Positions 44,051-53,785 of a stretch of 59,034 bases of DNA are shown here, in pieces. The stretch comes from Candidatus Delongbacteria bacterium. GTDB taxonomy: Bacteria > Delongbacteria > UBA4055. The translations under genes and the position numbers were made by a program. The number at the start of each line of letters is the position of its first letter. Within the stretch, counting starts at the first letter, position 1. The stretch lies in NCBI GenBank assembly GCA_027858795.1, contig JAQICF010000064.1, positions 1 through 59,034 on the forward strand. Direction: 5' to 3'. Under the pieces are notes generated by a model. The model was not told the DNA's origin. It did not search any database and saw nothing but the letters and a program-made list of their open reading frames with translations.

Positions 44051-45889
44051 ATGACATATAAAAAAACGAACATATTAGGCAGTAAATTATCAATTTTCAT
44101 TGTTTTATTTTTTATTTTTTTTTCAAACTCTATATTTGGCCAATATAAGAAACCTGTACTGAAGAATAGATTACACAAACCAAAGAACTATAATCAACTC
44201 CAATCCACTATACTAAAGGCAAATAGGTATGAGTCTTTATCGGAGTATGGAAAATCCTATAATCTTTACAGAAGCCTGATAAGGACTAATTCTACAGATC
44301 CAGATGTTTTAAATGGTTATGTTAGGAATTCAGTAAAAACCAAGAAAATAAAAGAATGTGAAATAAAGTTAAAAGCCTTAATTTCCGAATCTAAGAAAAA
44401 AAGTGAAACAGATATCGAAATTATGCTTGAGTCTTTTCTCGGGCAGTTGTTTTTAATGACAAACCGTGATATGCAAGGTAATGAGATTGTTAAGATAATA
44501 AATGCTTCTAATATTTCAAGTAAGTTAAAGTACGCTATGAAAGGTAGGATGTATTATGAATCCTCATCTTATAAAAATGCGATTGATCAATATATGAAGG
44601 TCCGAAAGGAGTTAAATGATAATGATCTTTTTTCTGAAGAACTTTTTAAAACTTTCAAGTCTGCTAATATGATCTCTGAGGCTACCAATGAATTGGTTAA
44701 TATTATTTTAAAGGAAGATAAGAAGTTGAATAGAGAGAAAAGATTTGACATGTTTTCTGCGAAGCATGAAATGATCAAATTATTCGAATTAGATGGTAAT
44801 AGAGATACGATGATAAAAGTCGTAGCTGATAGATCTAATAAAGATAAAAGTCTTAATAATCTACTTTCAGAGCTTTATTTCATGAACAAAGATTATGAAA
44901 ATGCATTCATAGCTTTAAAACAATTAGGTATTGAACAAAACGAATCGTCAGTGATCATTTCATTTGCAACAAAACTTCTTAAGGAAAAAGATTATACGAA
45001 CTCTGCAAATTTCTATAGTTTATATTTTACTGAAAACAAACAAATTCAAAAAAAAGAATTGAAACAATATTTTTTTTATATTGATGCCCTGGTAAAATTA
45101 GGACAGCTTGAAAATAGTATAGAGAAACTTTCTTCACTAGATCTGCCAGAAGCTGAAGTAAAACTAGCATATTTAAATCATTTATCAGGGAACTGGAAAA
45201 GATCAAAGAAAATTTATGAAAAACAGATTGATATATTGAAAGATACTCCTAACGAATTTATTGATTATTTAAAGTTATTGATAAGCTTAAAAGATTTTTC
45301 TAGATCTCAAGAACTCATTAACACCGCTCTGAAGGATCCTCAATATCATTTGCTGAGAAGAGAAGTTGAAGATCAATTATTATATTTGGATATTTTGTTA
45401 AGTGTTTTACAGCAAAATAATAAAAAATTTTTAATAAAGTACGATAAGTTAATAAAAGATAAAATCATTTCTGACTCTGATAATAACATTATCAAAATAA
45501 AGAATGAGTTAGGCCTGATCGGTGATGACCATGAACTTCTAAAAAGTTATTTAGATCATTTGTCTCATCAGATCGACCTGACTAATAAATTTGAAATAAT
45601 TCCGATCAAGGCTGATAATATCGTTGATAAAGCTAAAAAATTGTTTGTCTTAAAATTAAATTATTACTATCTTAAAGCTGCAAAAAATTATAATGGGCAG
45701 AGTAAGATCATAAAATCAATATTAACTGAAGGTCCATCAGGATCAGAAATAGGATCGTTAATATTAGATTATTGCAATAATAAAGAGATCTCGAAAGAAG
45801 AGAAAGATGAAATTCTCATGGAATTATTAAAGGGAGAATACTCTGATCTCATAAAGTCAAAAGCCAGGAAATTAATCAGGCAGAAATAA
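44051..45889 (+). CDS. Secreted TPR-like repeat protein, uncharacterised, upstream of sprA
   Basis: 612 residues. Signal peptide (hydrophobic about 15-32, ending IFGQ). The rest is all-helical with pairs of amphipathic helices typical of tetratricopeptide repeats (YGKSYNLYRSLIRTNSTDPD, KNAIDQYMKVRKELNDND, YENAFIALKQLG, YTNSANFYSLYF). No enzymatic motif. It sits 5 nt before sprA and is almost certainly co-transcribed, so it may be a periplasmic assembly or adaptor factor of the T9SS outer-membrane complex (inference). No Shine-Dalgarno is evident. Confidence 0.72.
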   Translation: MTYKKTNILGSKLSIFIVLFFIFFSNSIFGQYKKPVLKNRLHKPKNYNQLQSTILKANRYESLSEYGKSYNLYRSLIRTNSTDPDVLNGYVRNSVKTKKIKECEIKLKALISESKKKSETDIEIMLESFLGQLFLMTNRDMQGNEIVKIINASNISSKLKYAMKGRMYYESSSYKNAIDQYMKVRKELNDNDLFSEELFKTFKSANMISEATNELVNIILKEDKKLNREKRFDMFSAKHEMIKLFELDGNRDTMIKVVADRSNKDKSLNNLLSELYFMNKDYENAFIALKQLGIEQNESSVIISFATKLLKEKDYTNSANFYSLYFTENKQIQKKELKQYFFYIDALVKLGQLENSIEKLSSLDLPEAEVKLAYLNHLSGNWKRSKKIYEKQIDILKDTPNEFIDYLKLLISLKDFSRSQELINTALKDPQYHLLRREVEDQLLYLDILLSVLQQNNKKFLIKYDKLIKDKIISDSDNNIIKIKNELGLIGDDHELLKSYLDHLSHQIDLTNKFEIIPIKADNIVDKAKKLFVLKLNYYYLKAAKNYNGQSKIIKSILTEGPSGSEIGSLILDYCNNKEISKEEKDEILMELLKGEYSDLIKSKARKLIRQK

Positions 45890-45894
45890 CCTTA

Positions 45895-48800
45895 ATGAAA
45901 ATAAAAATAAGTTTAAATATAATATTGTTTTTGATGATCTCGGTTTTGTTCGCTGAAGAGAATACTGTGATCAATTCTTTTAGCATTAAGTATGATCTTG
46001 GAATTTTAAGTGACCAAGTGATAGTATTTCCTGTTATAGGAGAGAATTTCTTAACAAAATATAAAAGAGATTCAATTGTATTTAAAATGGCAGCAACGAA
46101 GTATAAACAAGGTGCTGAGATCGATGAGTCGATGCAGTATGTAACAATTTACGAAAGATTGTTTGAGGAAGACTATAAAAGATCGATCGTAATGAAATTT
46201 GAAGATTACGTTTCTCAGAGATTAGACTACGAATCAAAAAGCCAATGGCATAGATCTGTGACAAAAGGCCTTGGAGTAGGGAATTATGGTGGTTTCTTAT
46301 CGGGTGATGAGATAGCAATTGATATTCCTTTTAAAATTAAATCAAGAACTTTTCACAGGGTTTTCGGTGGAGATAAGATTGGACTCAGAGTTAAGGGATC
46401 ACTTTCATTAAGTATTACCGGACAGAAAAGTTTTACTGATCTACCTAACGTCGAAAATTCAAGTTTTGATTTTACTTTAGATCAAACGCAAAATATTTCA
46501 ATCAGGGGTAAGATTGGTACTAAGGTTGATGTCAATATTGCTCAGAATACAGAATCGATGGATTTTGAAAATTCATTAAAGCTTACGTATACAGGTGAAA
46601 GCGATGAGATCATTCAAAAATTTGAAGCAGGTAATATTGGGTTGAGTTTACCCGGAACAAGATTTGTCAGTTACAGTGGAGTGAATAAAGGATTGTTCGG
46701 TGTAAAAACCGTTATGCAGATCGGTAAATTGAAAAATACTACAATAGCTTCTTTTGAGAAGGGTCAAAAAAATCAGCTTACCGTAAAGGGTGGTGTTACA
46801 AGCAGAGAAATAGTCAAAAATGCTAAGGATTATTTGAGATACAAATATTTTTATGTTGATAGTACCTTTAAAGAAAATTATGCCACTTCAGAGAATTATG
46901 GAAGAATATTGGAACATCAAACTATAATAGCTCCTCAATATAAGATCCAAAATTACTCGTTTGAATTGTATGTAACAGGACAAACAACAGGAACCCAAGC
47001 ACAAGCAGATATTTATATTGATTATTTAAAAAAAGGTATTGTTGATTACATTGGGTCAGATTTAAATTTATATGAACCAAACAGAGATGTGAAACTTGTA
47101 GATCCTGACCAATATGAAATTTATAATGATTTAGGATATATCAGGCTTAAATCGTTTAGTTTGGCGAGTGGCCAGATCTTAGCAGCAAGATATATTAAAC
47201 AACATTATAGCAATTCAAATGATACGATCCATATTGGTAGAAAAGTTGATGCTACACATTATGAACTTCAAATTTTAGCAGAAGAAGGTCAAAGTTATAT
47301 GGATCATTGGTCTGATCTTGAATGGAAAAATGTTTATAGTTTAGGTGGAACAGATGTCAGCAGAGAGGATTTTAAATTAACTATTACTAAAGAAGTTGCA
47401 GGTACAACAAAAACAGAAGAACTTGATCCTAGTGGAAATTCTATCCCATATTTAGAATGGTATGAGGTTGAAGATGAACAAGCAAATGATCTAGTAGATA
47501 TTGGTTATTTGTATCCTGCAAATGGAGAATTTAGATTTCCTAACCAGTACCCCTTCAAGCCTGATAAGAACAGTATAATATATAAAACTCCCGGTTTAGC
47601 TGATTCGTTATTCATTGATCCTGAGATATATCAAGATCAGTATTCAACTTTTAGTTCAAATTTTAATCTTAAATTTGAAATTACGAGTAAGTCTAGTACC
47701 TATTCATTAGGTTTCAATGTTATTGAAGGGTCTGAAGTTGTAAGATCAGGTGCTACTGAACTTAAAAAGGACGTTGATTATATTATTGATTATCATTCTG
47801 GTCAATTATCATTAATAAATGATCTTTATCAAACCGCCGATATAGAAATATCATATGAATCAGCTACAATATTCCAATTGGATGAGAAAGTTCTTTTAGG
47901 TAATAGATTTGAATATGCTTTTAGTAAGGATACATACATCGGTGGTACAATGCTTTACTTATCGGAGTCAACTAATGAAGATAGGGTACATGTTGGATAT
48001 GAGCCAAAAAGGAATTTGACGCTTGACATTAACGGACAAACTAAATTTGAAGCACCTTTACTTACGAGGTTAATTGATAACTTACCACTTATCGAAACAG
48101 AAGCAAAATCATCATTCTCATTAGAAGGCGAAATAGCACAAATAATCCCCAATCCGAATCCATTAGATGCCGCTTATATTGATGATTTTGAGAATAGTAA
48201 AAAGAATACTTCACTGGGAATTACCTATGGAGCATGGTATCCTGCTTCATACCCTGATGAAATTGAAACTTCAAAAACTTACTATCAAACTGCTGAAGCA
48301 AGTGCGCTTGGAATAGAAACTTCATATTTTTTAAAAGCTTATACCGGAGAAGATGAACCTGCTTTTTATTGGTACAATCCTAACGATGATAATAAACTTT
48401 CAAAGGATAAAATTTATACAGATTTATCAGGAGATGAAAAAGATGACAAAGTTTCAACTCTTGATCTAATATTTAAACCTACAACAGAAGCTGGTGGAAT
48501 CATTGACGATATTGAGGCCAAGGATTCATGGGGTGGAGTTATGAAATATCTTTATTCTTCATATCAGGATATGACTGAAGTTAAATATATTGAATTCTTA
48601 GCTACCACAAATAAACCTATAACTCTAAATATCGATATAGGAGAATTGAGTGAAGATGTTATACCGGATAATTCTTTGAACTCTGAAGATTTAAATAGTA
48701 ATAATGTGCTTGATGTTGTAGATGATTCTGAAGATATTGGTCTTGATGGAATCTCAGGTTATAAAAATGGGAATCTTGATTTTAATCCACTGTGGGTATT

Positions 48801-51800
48801 TGATCCTCTATCTCCAAGACCAAGAGAAGACTATGAATATTTATCATGGGATGATCATCCGACAGAATCCGGAAAACCAATCCCTGATTCACAACTGGAT
48901 AATTATTGGGATTTTATTAAAACAGAGAAGAATGGTAGATTAGATACAGAGGATCTTGATGGTGGCGGTAACTTGGATAAAACAGTTAAAGCGTATAGAT
49001 ATACTATTGAACTCAAGGCGACTCCTACAAATGATCAACCATATGTTGTTAGCACAAAATATGAATCAGGTTTTGCACTTTACAGGATTCCACTGGATGC
49101 AAAGCTAAAAAAAGTCTTAAATACTGCTCCAGATATGGCAAAAATGAAATATATAAAACTCTGGGTTAATAATTCCACTGATAGTGCTAGCAGTACAAAA
49201 GTACAATTTGTTTCATTAAATCTTGTTGGAAATGAATGGGCTGCCAGAGGAGAGAGTGATGGCAGAATTGAAGCTAAAACTATAAATAATCAGGATGATG
49301 AAAGGTATTATTCACCTCCGGGAGTAAAAAAGCTTGATGCTGATGATATTGAAGAACCGGAGCAATCTTTGTTACTTGATATTTTCTTAGCATTTACAAC
49401 TCAGGCTGAAGCTAGTGAAGGACGAGAAGCTGTAATCTCAAAGAATTTAATTTCAGGAGAGAATTATTTACTCTACGAGCAGATGAAAATGTTCATACAT
49501 GGTGGTACTGGTACTCAACAAGATGACACACAATGGCCTGATGAAGATCGACCTATGTATTTTGTATACAGATTTGGTTCTGATTCCTTACACTATTATG
49601 AATATCGGTCTAAACTAGTATCTGGATGGGGAAATTCAGAAGTAAATAATCAAATGGTAATATCGTTAGACGAACTTACAGATCTAAAAACTTACAGATC
49701 TGATGAGAATGCACCAATAGATTCTCTATATATGAGAGGATTTAATGATGAATCTGTAAAAAGATACATTGGAATACTGGGTAATCCCACACTTCAAAAT
49801 GTTAAATATTTTAATGTAGGAATTATTGATTCTGCCGAAGCAAATCTTGACACAGAAATATGGTTAGACGAGCTTAGATTGGTAAAGGTCAAAAAAGATC
49901 CCGGTATGGCAATGAGAGCAAAAACAAGAATAGAAATTGCAGATATAGCTACCATAGATGCAGAAATTACAAGGCAGGATGGTAATTTTCATAGATTAGA
50001 AGAGAAAAGTGGTGGTGGTGTAACTTCTCAGAATTTTAATTTAAACACTACTTTTAATCTAGATAAGTTGGTTCCTCAGAAATTAGGTTTGAAAATACCA
50101 GTAAAGTATACTTATTCAAACAATGATAGCTATACAAAGTATCAAGGTAGTACTGATATCTTAGTGGATGAGAGTAATGTGCCGGATTCGGTACGAACGA
50201 AAACTGTAAGAAATCAGTATGATTTTTCTGTGAATAAAACCTCAAAATCAAATAATCCATTCATTAAACATACATTAGATAAATTATCTTTTTCAGGAAA
50301 TGCTTCATTTTCAAATGGTAGCAATGCAATTTATTTGAGTACGAAGGCTGAAACGTATAGATATACAGTAGGTTATTCTTTGAGTTTGCCTGAATCATGG
50401 TTTTCGCTTAAACCTTTTGGATGGGTTGGTGCAAATAGTTTTATGAAAGGGATGAAAGATATTAAATTTGTATTTTTTCCTACAAGTTATACAACCAGAT
50501 TAACAACAAATAAAAATAAAACAGAATCGATGTCTAGAAAGGGTAATAATCCAATATCGCAATTGTTTGATGTTACAAGGACATTCAATACAAGCATCAC
50601 TCCAATCCCAATCTTAAATTCAAGTTATGATCTTACTTTAAAATCAGATATGTTCAAAACCAGAGCTGATAGTGTATCAACTTCAGGAGACAATATAGGT
50701 GAGACTATTACCTATATTGAGGAAGATAAAAGTAAAAATTTTGGTGATCTCTCCATGTTAGATTTTGGAGAATTATCAAGTTTGCAGTCTGGATTTAATA
50801 ATAAATTGAAACTTAACTTTTTTAAATTCTGGACAAATGATTTCACATTTAATACCACTTATAATTGGAATGGTAATTTAGCAATTGATAAATCAGCAGC
50901 AACTGATATAAAGAATAGATATGATGCCAAGGTAGGCACGAAATTGAAAACTAAAGATATTATCTCTGGAATTCAGAAATCAATAAAATATTTCTTTCCA
51001 AAAAAAGAAGTAAAAAAAGAGAAAATTCAGAATAATAATGAACTTCCGAAAGAAGGAAAACTAAAAGAGGATCAGAAAACAAATGATATGAGAGGTGTGA
51101 GAAACAGTAAAACTTCTAACTCTGTAAATAAAAAATCGATTCTTGATTTTCTAAAGAATAATCTTTCTGATCTATCCTTATCTTATTCCCAAAACAGAGA
51201 AAATTCTTTCAACGATATTAAGTCATATGATCAAGCAGATATTGGGTTTATTTTTGGTGTGACTTCTAATCCAGAGGATCTTGATTATTTATCAACTAGT
51301 TGGGGTGGAAGTTGGGCGTTATCAGGAAATACAAGATTAAGTATTTCTAAAAATTTAACTCTTGACGGAATACAATACCAATTTAATAGGTCATACGGTG
51401 AAAATAGTAATACAGGATTTTCAGGTTCTGATACTGAAACAAATTTTGTTTGGCCTTGGGTGACTGAAGATGAACATAAAAAGAGTAAAGTAAATTCTTT
51501 TTTAATACCAAATTATTCGATAAACATTAGGGGATTGAAAAACTTATTGATGACTGAAAGTATTAAATCAATTACACTTTCACATGCCAAATCAGGAAAT
51601 GTGTCATCGGCTTGGTATATTGATGGTGATACTCCTGATACGTATTTAACAGGAGTACCAGAGCTGGATCCTAATATTCTAAAAGTAAAATCCAAATCTT
51701 ATAATGTCTCTTTTAGACCTTTAGCTGGTTTTAAAATAGTTCTAAATAATGGGTTTAATTTTAATGCCTCCTTTAATTATGTTTACGATATGAAGGAATC

Positions 51801-52221
51801 GTATGGTCATAATGACGGTCCTGCAGAAGTTAAATCAGGAGATAAAAAATATACGAGAGAGTTAAGAGTATCCAGTGGTTATAATCAAAGAGGTGGTTTT
51901 AAAATACCATTTAATTTCTGGCCTTTTAATGGAAGAAAATTAGAAAATGATATTAGATATAATTTAGCTTTGTCATATAATTCTTCAGAAACTTATAAGT
52001 ACGATATTGAGACAAAAGAATATGAAGGCTATATGGACGGAATAAAGTCTGACAACTTCACAGTGGCACCGGATATAACATATAAATTATCCAAGAAACT
52101 AAGTGGAACAATGTCTTATTCGTATAATTACAATCAAAGTCAAAGTTATGGTGCTAGAGCTGTAGTTAACACAAATCATAAATTTGAACTAAGAGCTTCA
52201 TTGAGTATTACTGGAAGGTAA
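45895..52221 (+). CDS. sprA: T9SS outer-membrane translocon SprA (Sov)
   Basis: 2108 residues, within the SprA size class (about 2000-2500). Signal peptide MKIKISLNIILFLMISVLFA. It forms the giant single-chain barrel that exports T9SS cargo. Family stretches: VDVNIAQNTESMDFENSLKL, FEAGNIGLSLPGTRFVSYSG, GVKTVMQIGKLK, LAARY-type barrel strands, IPNPNPLDAAYIDDFENSKK, the long central region with YGAWYPASYP, and VGYSLSLP. The C-terminal strands end in HKFELRASLSITGR. A lysine/asparagine-rich insertion (about 1700-1750, KKEVKKEKIQNNNELPKEGK) looks like a flexible loop. Partner genes (PorV, GldKLMN) are not in the window. Confidence 0.93.
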   Translation: MKIKISLNIILFLMISVLFAEENTVINSFSIKYDLGILSDQVIVFPVIGENFLTKYKRDSIVFKMAATKYKQGAEIDESMQYVTIYERLFEEDYKRSIVMKFEDYVSQRLDYESKSQWHRSVTKGLGVGNYGGFLSGDEIAIDIPFKIKSRTFHRVFGGDKIGLRVKGSLSLSITGQKSFTDLPNVENSSFDFTLDQTQNISIRGKIGTKVDVNIAQNTESMDFENSLKLTYTGESDEIIQKFEAGNIGLSLPGTRFVSYSGVNKGLFGVKTVMQIGKLKNTTIASFEKGQKNQLTVKGGVTSREIVKNAKDYLRYKYFYVDSTFKENYATSENYGRILEHQTIIAPQYKIQNYSFELYVTGQTTGTQAQADIYIDYLKKGIVDYIGSDLNLYEPNRDVKLVDPDQYEIYNDLGYIRLKSFSLASGQILAARYIKQHYSNSNDTIHIGRKVDATHYELQILAEEGQSYMDHWSDLEWKNVYSLGGTDVSREDFKLTITKEVAGTTKTEELDPSGNSIPYLEWYEVEDEQANDLVDIGYLYPANGEFRFPNQYPFKPDKNSIIYKTPGLADSLFIDPEIYQDQYSTFSSNFNLKFEITSKSSTYSLGFNVIEGSEVVRSGATELKKDVDYIIDYHSGQLSLINDLYQTADIEISYESATIFQLDEKVLLGNRFEYAFSKDTYIGGTMLYLSESTNEDRVHVGYEPKRNLTLDINGQTKFEAPLLTRLIDNLPLIETEAKSSFSLEGEIAQIIPNPNPLDAAYIDDFENSKKNTSLGITYGAWYPASYPDEIETSKTYYQTAEASALGIETSYFLKAYTGEDEPAFYWYNPNDDNKLSKDKIYTDLSGDEKDDKVSTLDLIFKPTTEAGGIIDDIEAKDSWGGVMKYLYSSYQDMTEVKYIEFLATTNKPITLNIDIGELSEDVIPDNSLNSEDLNSNNVLDVVDDSEDIGLDGISGYKNGNLDFNPLWVFDPLSPRPREDYEYLSWDDHPTESGKPIPDSQLDNYWDFIKTEKNGRLDTEDLDGGGNLDKTVKAYRYTIELKATPTNDQPYVVSTKYESGFALYRIPLDAKLKKVLNTAPDMAKMKYIKLWVNNSTDSASSTKVQFVSLNLVGNEWAARGESDGRIEAKTINNQDDERYYSPPGVKKLDADDIEEPEQSLLLDIFLAFTTQAEASEGREAVISKNLISGENYLLYEQMKMFIHGGTGTQQDDTQWPDEDRPMYFVYRFGSDSLHYYEYRSKLVSGWGNSEVNNQMVISLDELTDLKTYRSDENAPIDSLYMRGFNDESVKRYIGILGNPTLQNVKYFNVGIIDSAEANLDTEIWLDELRLVKVKKDPGMAMRAKTRIEIADIATIDAEITRQDGNFHRLEEKSGGGVTSQNFNLNTTFNLDKLVPQKLGLKIPVKYTYSNNDSYTKYQGSTDILVDESNVPDSVRTKTVRNQYDFSVNKTSKSNNPFIKHTLDKLSFSGNASFSNGSNAIYLSTKAETYRYTVGYSLSLPESWFSLKPFGWVGANSFMKGMKDIKFVFFPTSYTTRLTTNKNKTESMSRKGNNPISQLFDVTRTFNTSITPIPILNSSYDLTLKSDMFKTRADSVSTSGDNIGETITYIEEDKSKNFGDLSMLDFGELSSLQSGFNNKLKLNFFKFWTNDFTFNTTYNWNGNLAIDKSAATDIKNRYDAKVGTKLKTKDIISGIQKSIKYFFPKKEVKKEKIQNNNELPKEGKLKEDQKTNDMRGVRNSKTSNSVNKKSILDFLKNNLSDLSLSYSQNRENSFNDIKSYDQADIGFIFGVTSNPEDLDYLSTSWGGSWALSGNTRLSISKNLTLDGIQYQFNRSYGENSNTGFSGSDTETNFVWPWVTEDEHKKSKVNSFLIPNYSINIRGLKNLLMTESIKSITLSHAKSGNVSSAWYIDGDTPDTYLTGVPELDPNILKVKSKSYNVSFRPLAGFKIVLNNGFNFNASFNYVYDMKESYGHNDGPAEVKSGDKKYTRELRVSSGYNQRGGFKIPFNFWPFNGRKLENDIRYNLALSYNSSETYKYDIETKEYEGYMDGIKSDNFTVAPDITYKLSKKLSGTMSYSYNYNQSQSYGARAVVNTNHKFELRASLSITGR

Positions 52222-52226
52222 AAATA

Positions 52227-52287
52227 GTGGTAAGTGGTAAGTGGTAAGTGGTTAGTGGTAAGTGGTTAGTGGTAAGTGGTAAGTGAT
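52227..52287. repeat. Heptamer tandem repeat (GGTAAGT/GGTTAGT)
   Basis: About eight copies of GTGGTAA/GTGGTTA directly after the sprA stop. A low-complexity array likely to vary in number. Confidence 0.85.
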
Positions 52288-52292
52288 GAGTT

Positions 52293-52320
52293 CGTAGAGA
52301 CAGTAGCACTACTACGTCTC
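52293..52320. repeat. Palindromic repeat, family C
   Basis: CGTAGAGACAGTAGCACTAC then TACGTCTC; one arm is degenerate. Confidence 0.65.
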
Positions 52321-52350
52321 ACAGCACTCGATAAAATCAAAAGATAGCAC

Positions 52351-52379
52351 CGTAGGGTCGGGGTTTATCTCCGACCTAA
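52351..52379. repeat. Palindromic repeat, family B variant
   Basis: TAGGGTCGGGG-TTTAT-CTCCGACCTA in the sprA-xseA spacer. Confidence 0.65.
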
Positions 52380-52390
52380 AACGAGAAATA

Positions 52391-52428
52391 AGATTGCCAC
52401 GGATTTTATAAAAATCCTCGCAATGACA
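52391..52428. repeat. Palindromic repeat, family D (GATTGCCACG...CGCAATGACA)
   Basis: AGATTGCCACGGATTTTATA then AAAATCCTCGCAATGACA, with arms GGATTTT/AAAATCC and ATTGCCACG-like/CGCAAT ends. A second copy is at 55911-55946. It ends 13 nt before the xseA start. Confidence 0.75.
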
Positions 52429-52441
52429 AGGAATAATTTAA

Positions 52442-53719
52442 ATGACAGATCTATTTTCATATATTGAAGAAGAAGATAATAAAAAAGAAGTTGAAAAACC
52501 TATTCCAGTTGTTACACAAAAGAAAGAAAAAACTGAGAAACAAATATTTTCAGTTCTTGAGATAACAAAGAAGATCAAAGGTATTCTAGAACCTAATTTT
52601 TCAGGTATTTGGATAGAAGGGGAGATATCTAATCATAAGCATCATAGTTCCGGTCACCATTATTTTAGTTTGAAGGATGATAAAGCCGTAATAAGTTGCG
52701 TAATGTGGAGATCTACCGGGGATAGACTGAGTTTTAGGCCGGAGAATGGTCAGAAGGTAGTTATATTGGGTAATGTAACTGTTTATGAAGGCAGTGGTCG
52801 GTATCAGATTGATGTTCGAAAAATGACTATTTCCGGTATCGGAGAGTTGCAGGAACAATTTGAATTACTAAAGCAGAAACTTCTTGAAGAAGGTTTGTTC
52901 AAGAAGTTACATAAGAAAGCTTTACCATTTTTAGTAAAAAATATAGGCGTTATAACTGCTGAAACTGGAGCTGCTTTTCAGGATATTCGAAAAGTGATAA
53001 GATCAAGAGCTCCGTTTGTAAATATATACATCTACAATGCAAGAGTTCAGGGAAAGGGAACAGAGTCAGAGATCGTTGCAGGCATAGAATTATTTAATTC
53101 ACAATCAGATCCTGTAGATGTTCTTATAATTGGAAGAGGTGGTGGATCACTTGAAGACCTTTGGACTTTCAATGAAGAAGTGGTTGCCAGAGCTGTCTTT
53201 AACTCTAAAATACCTATAATAAGCGCGGTAGGACATGAAATAGATTTTTCAATCTCCGATTTCGTAGCGGATGTAAGAGCTGCAACGCCTTCACATGCTG
53301 CAGAAATTGCTACGATAAATATTACTGAAGAAAATATGAGGGTCCGACAGTATAAAAGTAGACTGGAAAGTTCTATTACAAATTATTTTCAGAGACAAAA
53401 TGAACTCTTAAATGCTTACGAAAACTCCCACGCATTTAAAAGACCTGTTGATATTTTGAACAATTATGCAATGGTACTTGATAATATTGAAGATAAATTT
53501 TCTATGCTTTTCAAAGTTAGATTTGATACAGAGAAACAAAAATTGTCTAAGTATGATGAAATTTTGAGATCACTGGATCCGGATTCTGTATTGAACCGAG
53601 GTTTTGCGATAGTAAGAGATAAAAAATCTGAAAAAATAGTATCTTCCTCTAAAAAAGTAAAAAAAGAAACTGAACTTCAAGTTCAGTTTAAAGATGGAAA
53701 GGTTGATGTAAAGACGTAG
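52442..53719 (+). CDS. xseA: Exodeoxyribonuclease VII large subunit
   Basis: 425 residues. Degrades single-stranded DNA to short oligonucleotides together with XseB. N-terminal OB-fold (about 33-135; FSGIWIEGEISNHKHHSSGH, YFSLKDDKAVISCVMW) and catalytic core (about 140-360; IGVITAETGAAFQDI, IIGRGGGSLEDLWTFNEE, VSAVGHEIDF-like, DFVADVRAATPSHAAE). C-terminal coiled coil and end motif DSVLNRGFAIVRD. SD AAGGA. No xseB follows; two hairpins occupy the space and the next gene is convergent. The N-terminal ~30 residues are an extra charged extension. Confidence 0.95.
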   Translation: MTDLFSYIEEEDNKKEVEKPIPVVTQKKEKTEKQIFSVLEITKKIKGILEPNFSGIWIEGEISNHKHHSSGHHYFSLKDDKAVISCVMWRSTGDRLSFRPENGQKVVILGNVTVYEGSGRYQIDVRKMTISGIGELQEQFELLKQKLLEEGLFKKLHKKALPFLVKNIGVITAETGAAFQDIRKVIRSRAPFVNIYIYNARVQGKGTESEIVAGIELFNSQSDPVDVLIIGRGGGSLEDLWTFNEEVVARAVFNSKIPIISAVGHEIDFSISDFVADVRAATPSHAAEIATINITEENMRVRQYKSRLESSITNYFQRQNELLNAYENSHAFKRPVDILNNYAMVLDNIEDKFSMLFKVRFDTEKQKLSKYDEILRSLDPDSVLNRGFAIVRDKKSEKIVSSSKKVKKETELQVQFKDGKVDVKT

Positions 53720-53773
53720 GGATCGCAGGAATGCGATCCTGAAGCGAAAAAAGGAACGCATTCCTGCGTTCCG
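53719..53773. repeat. Two adjacent palindromes between xseA and the convergent glycosyltransferase
   Basis: GGATCGCAGGAATGCGATCC and GGAACGCATTCCTGCGTTCC, variants of the same GCAGGAATGC motif in opposite arrangement. No U-tract, but they probably serve as 3' hairpins for both convergent genes. Confidence 0.75.
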
Positions 53774-53785
53774 TACGAATCATTT

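Noticed and set aside
44051..45889. GldK/GldJ or PorV-type T9SS component
   Set aside because: No SUMF1 fold or barrel signature is present; the sequence is helical-repeat only.
52227..52287. CRISPR array
   Set aside because: The heptamer units have no spacers and no cas genes are nearby; it is a simple tandem repeat.
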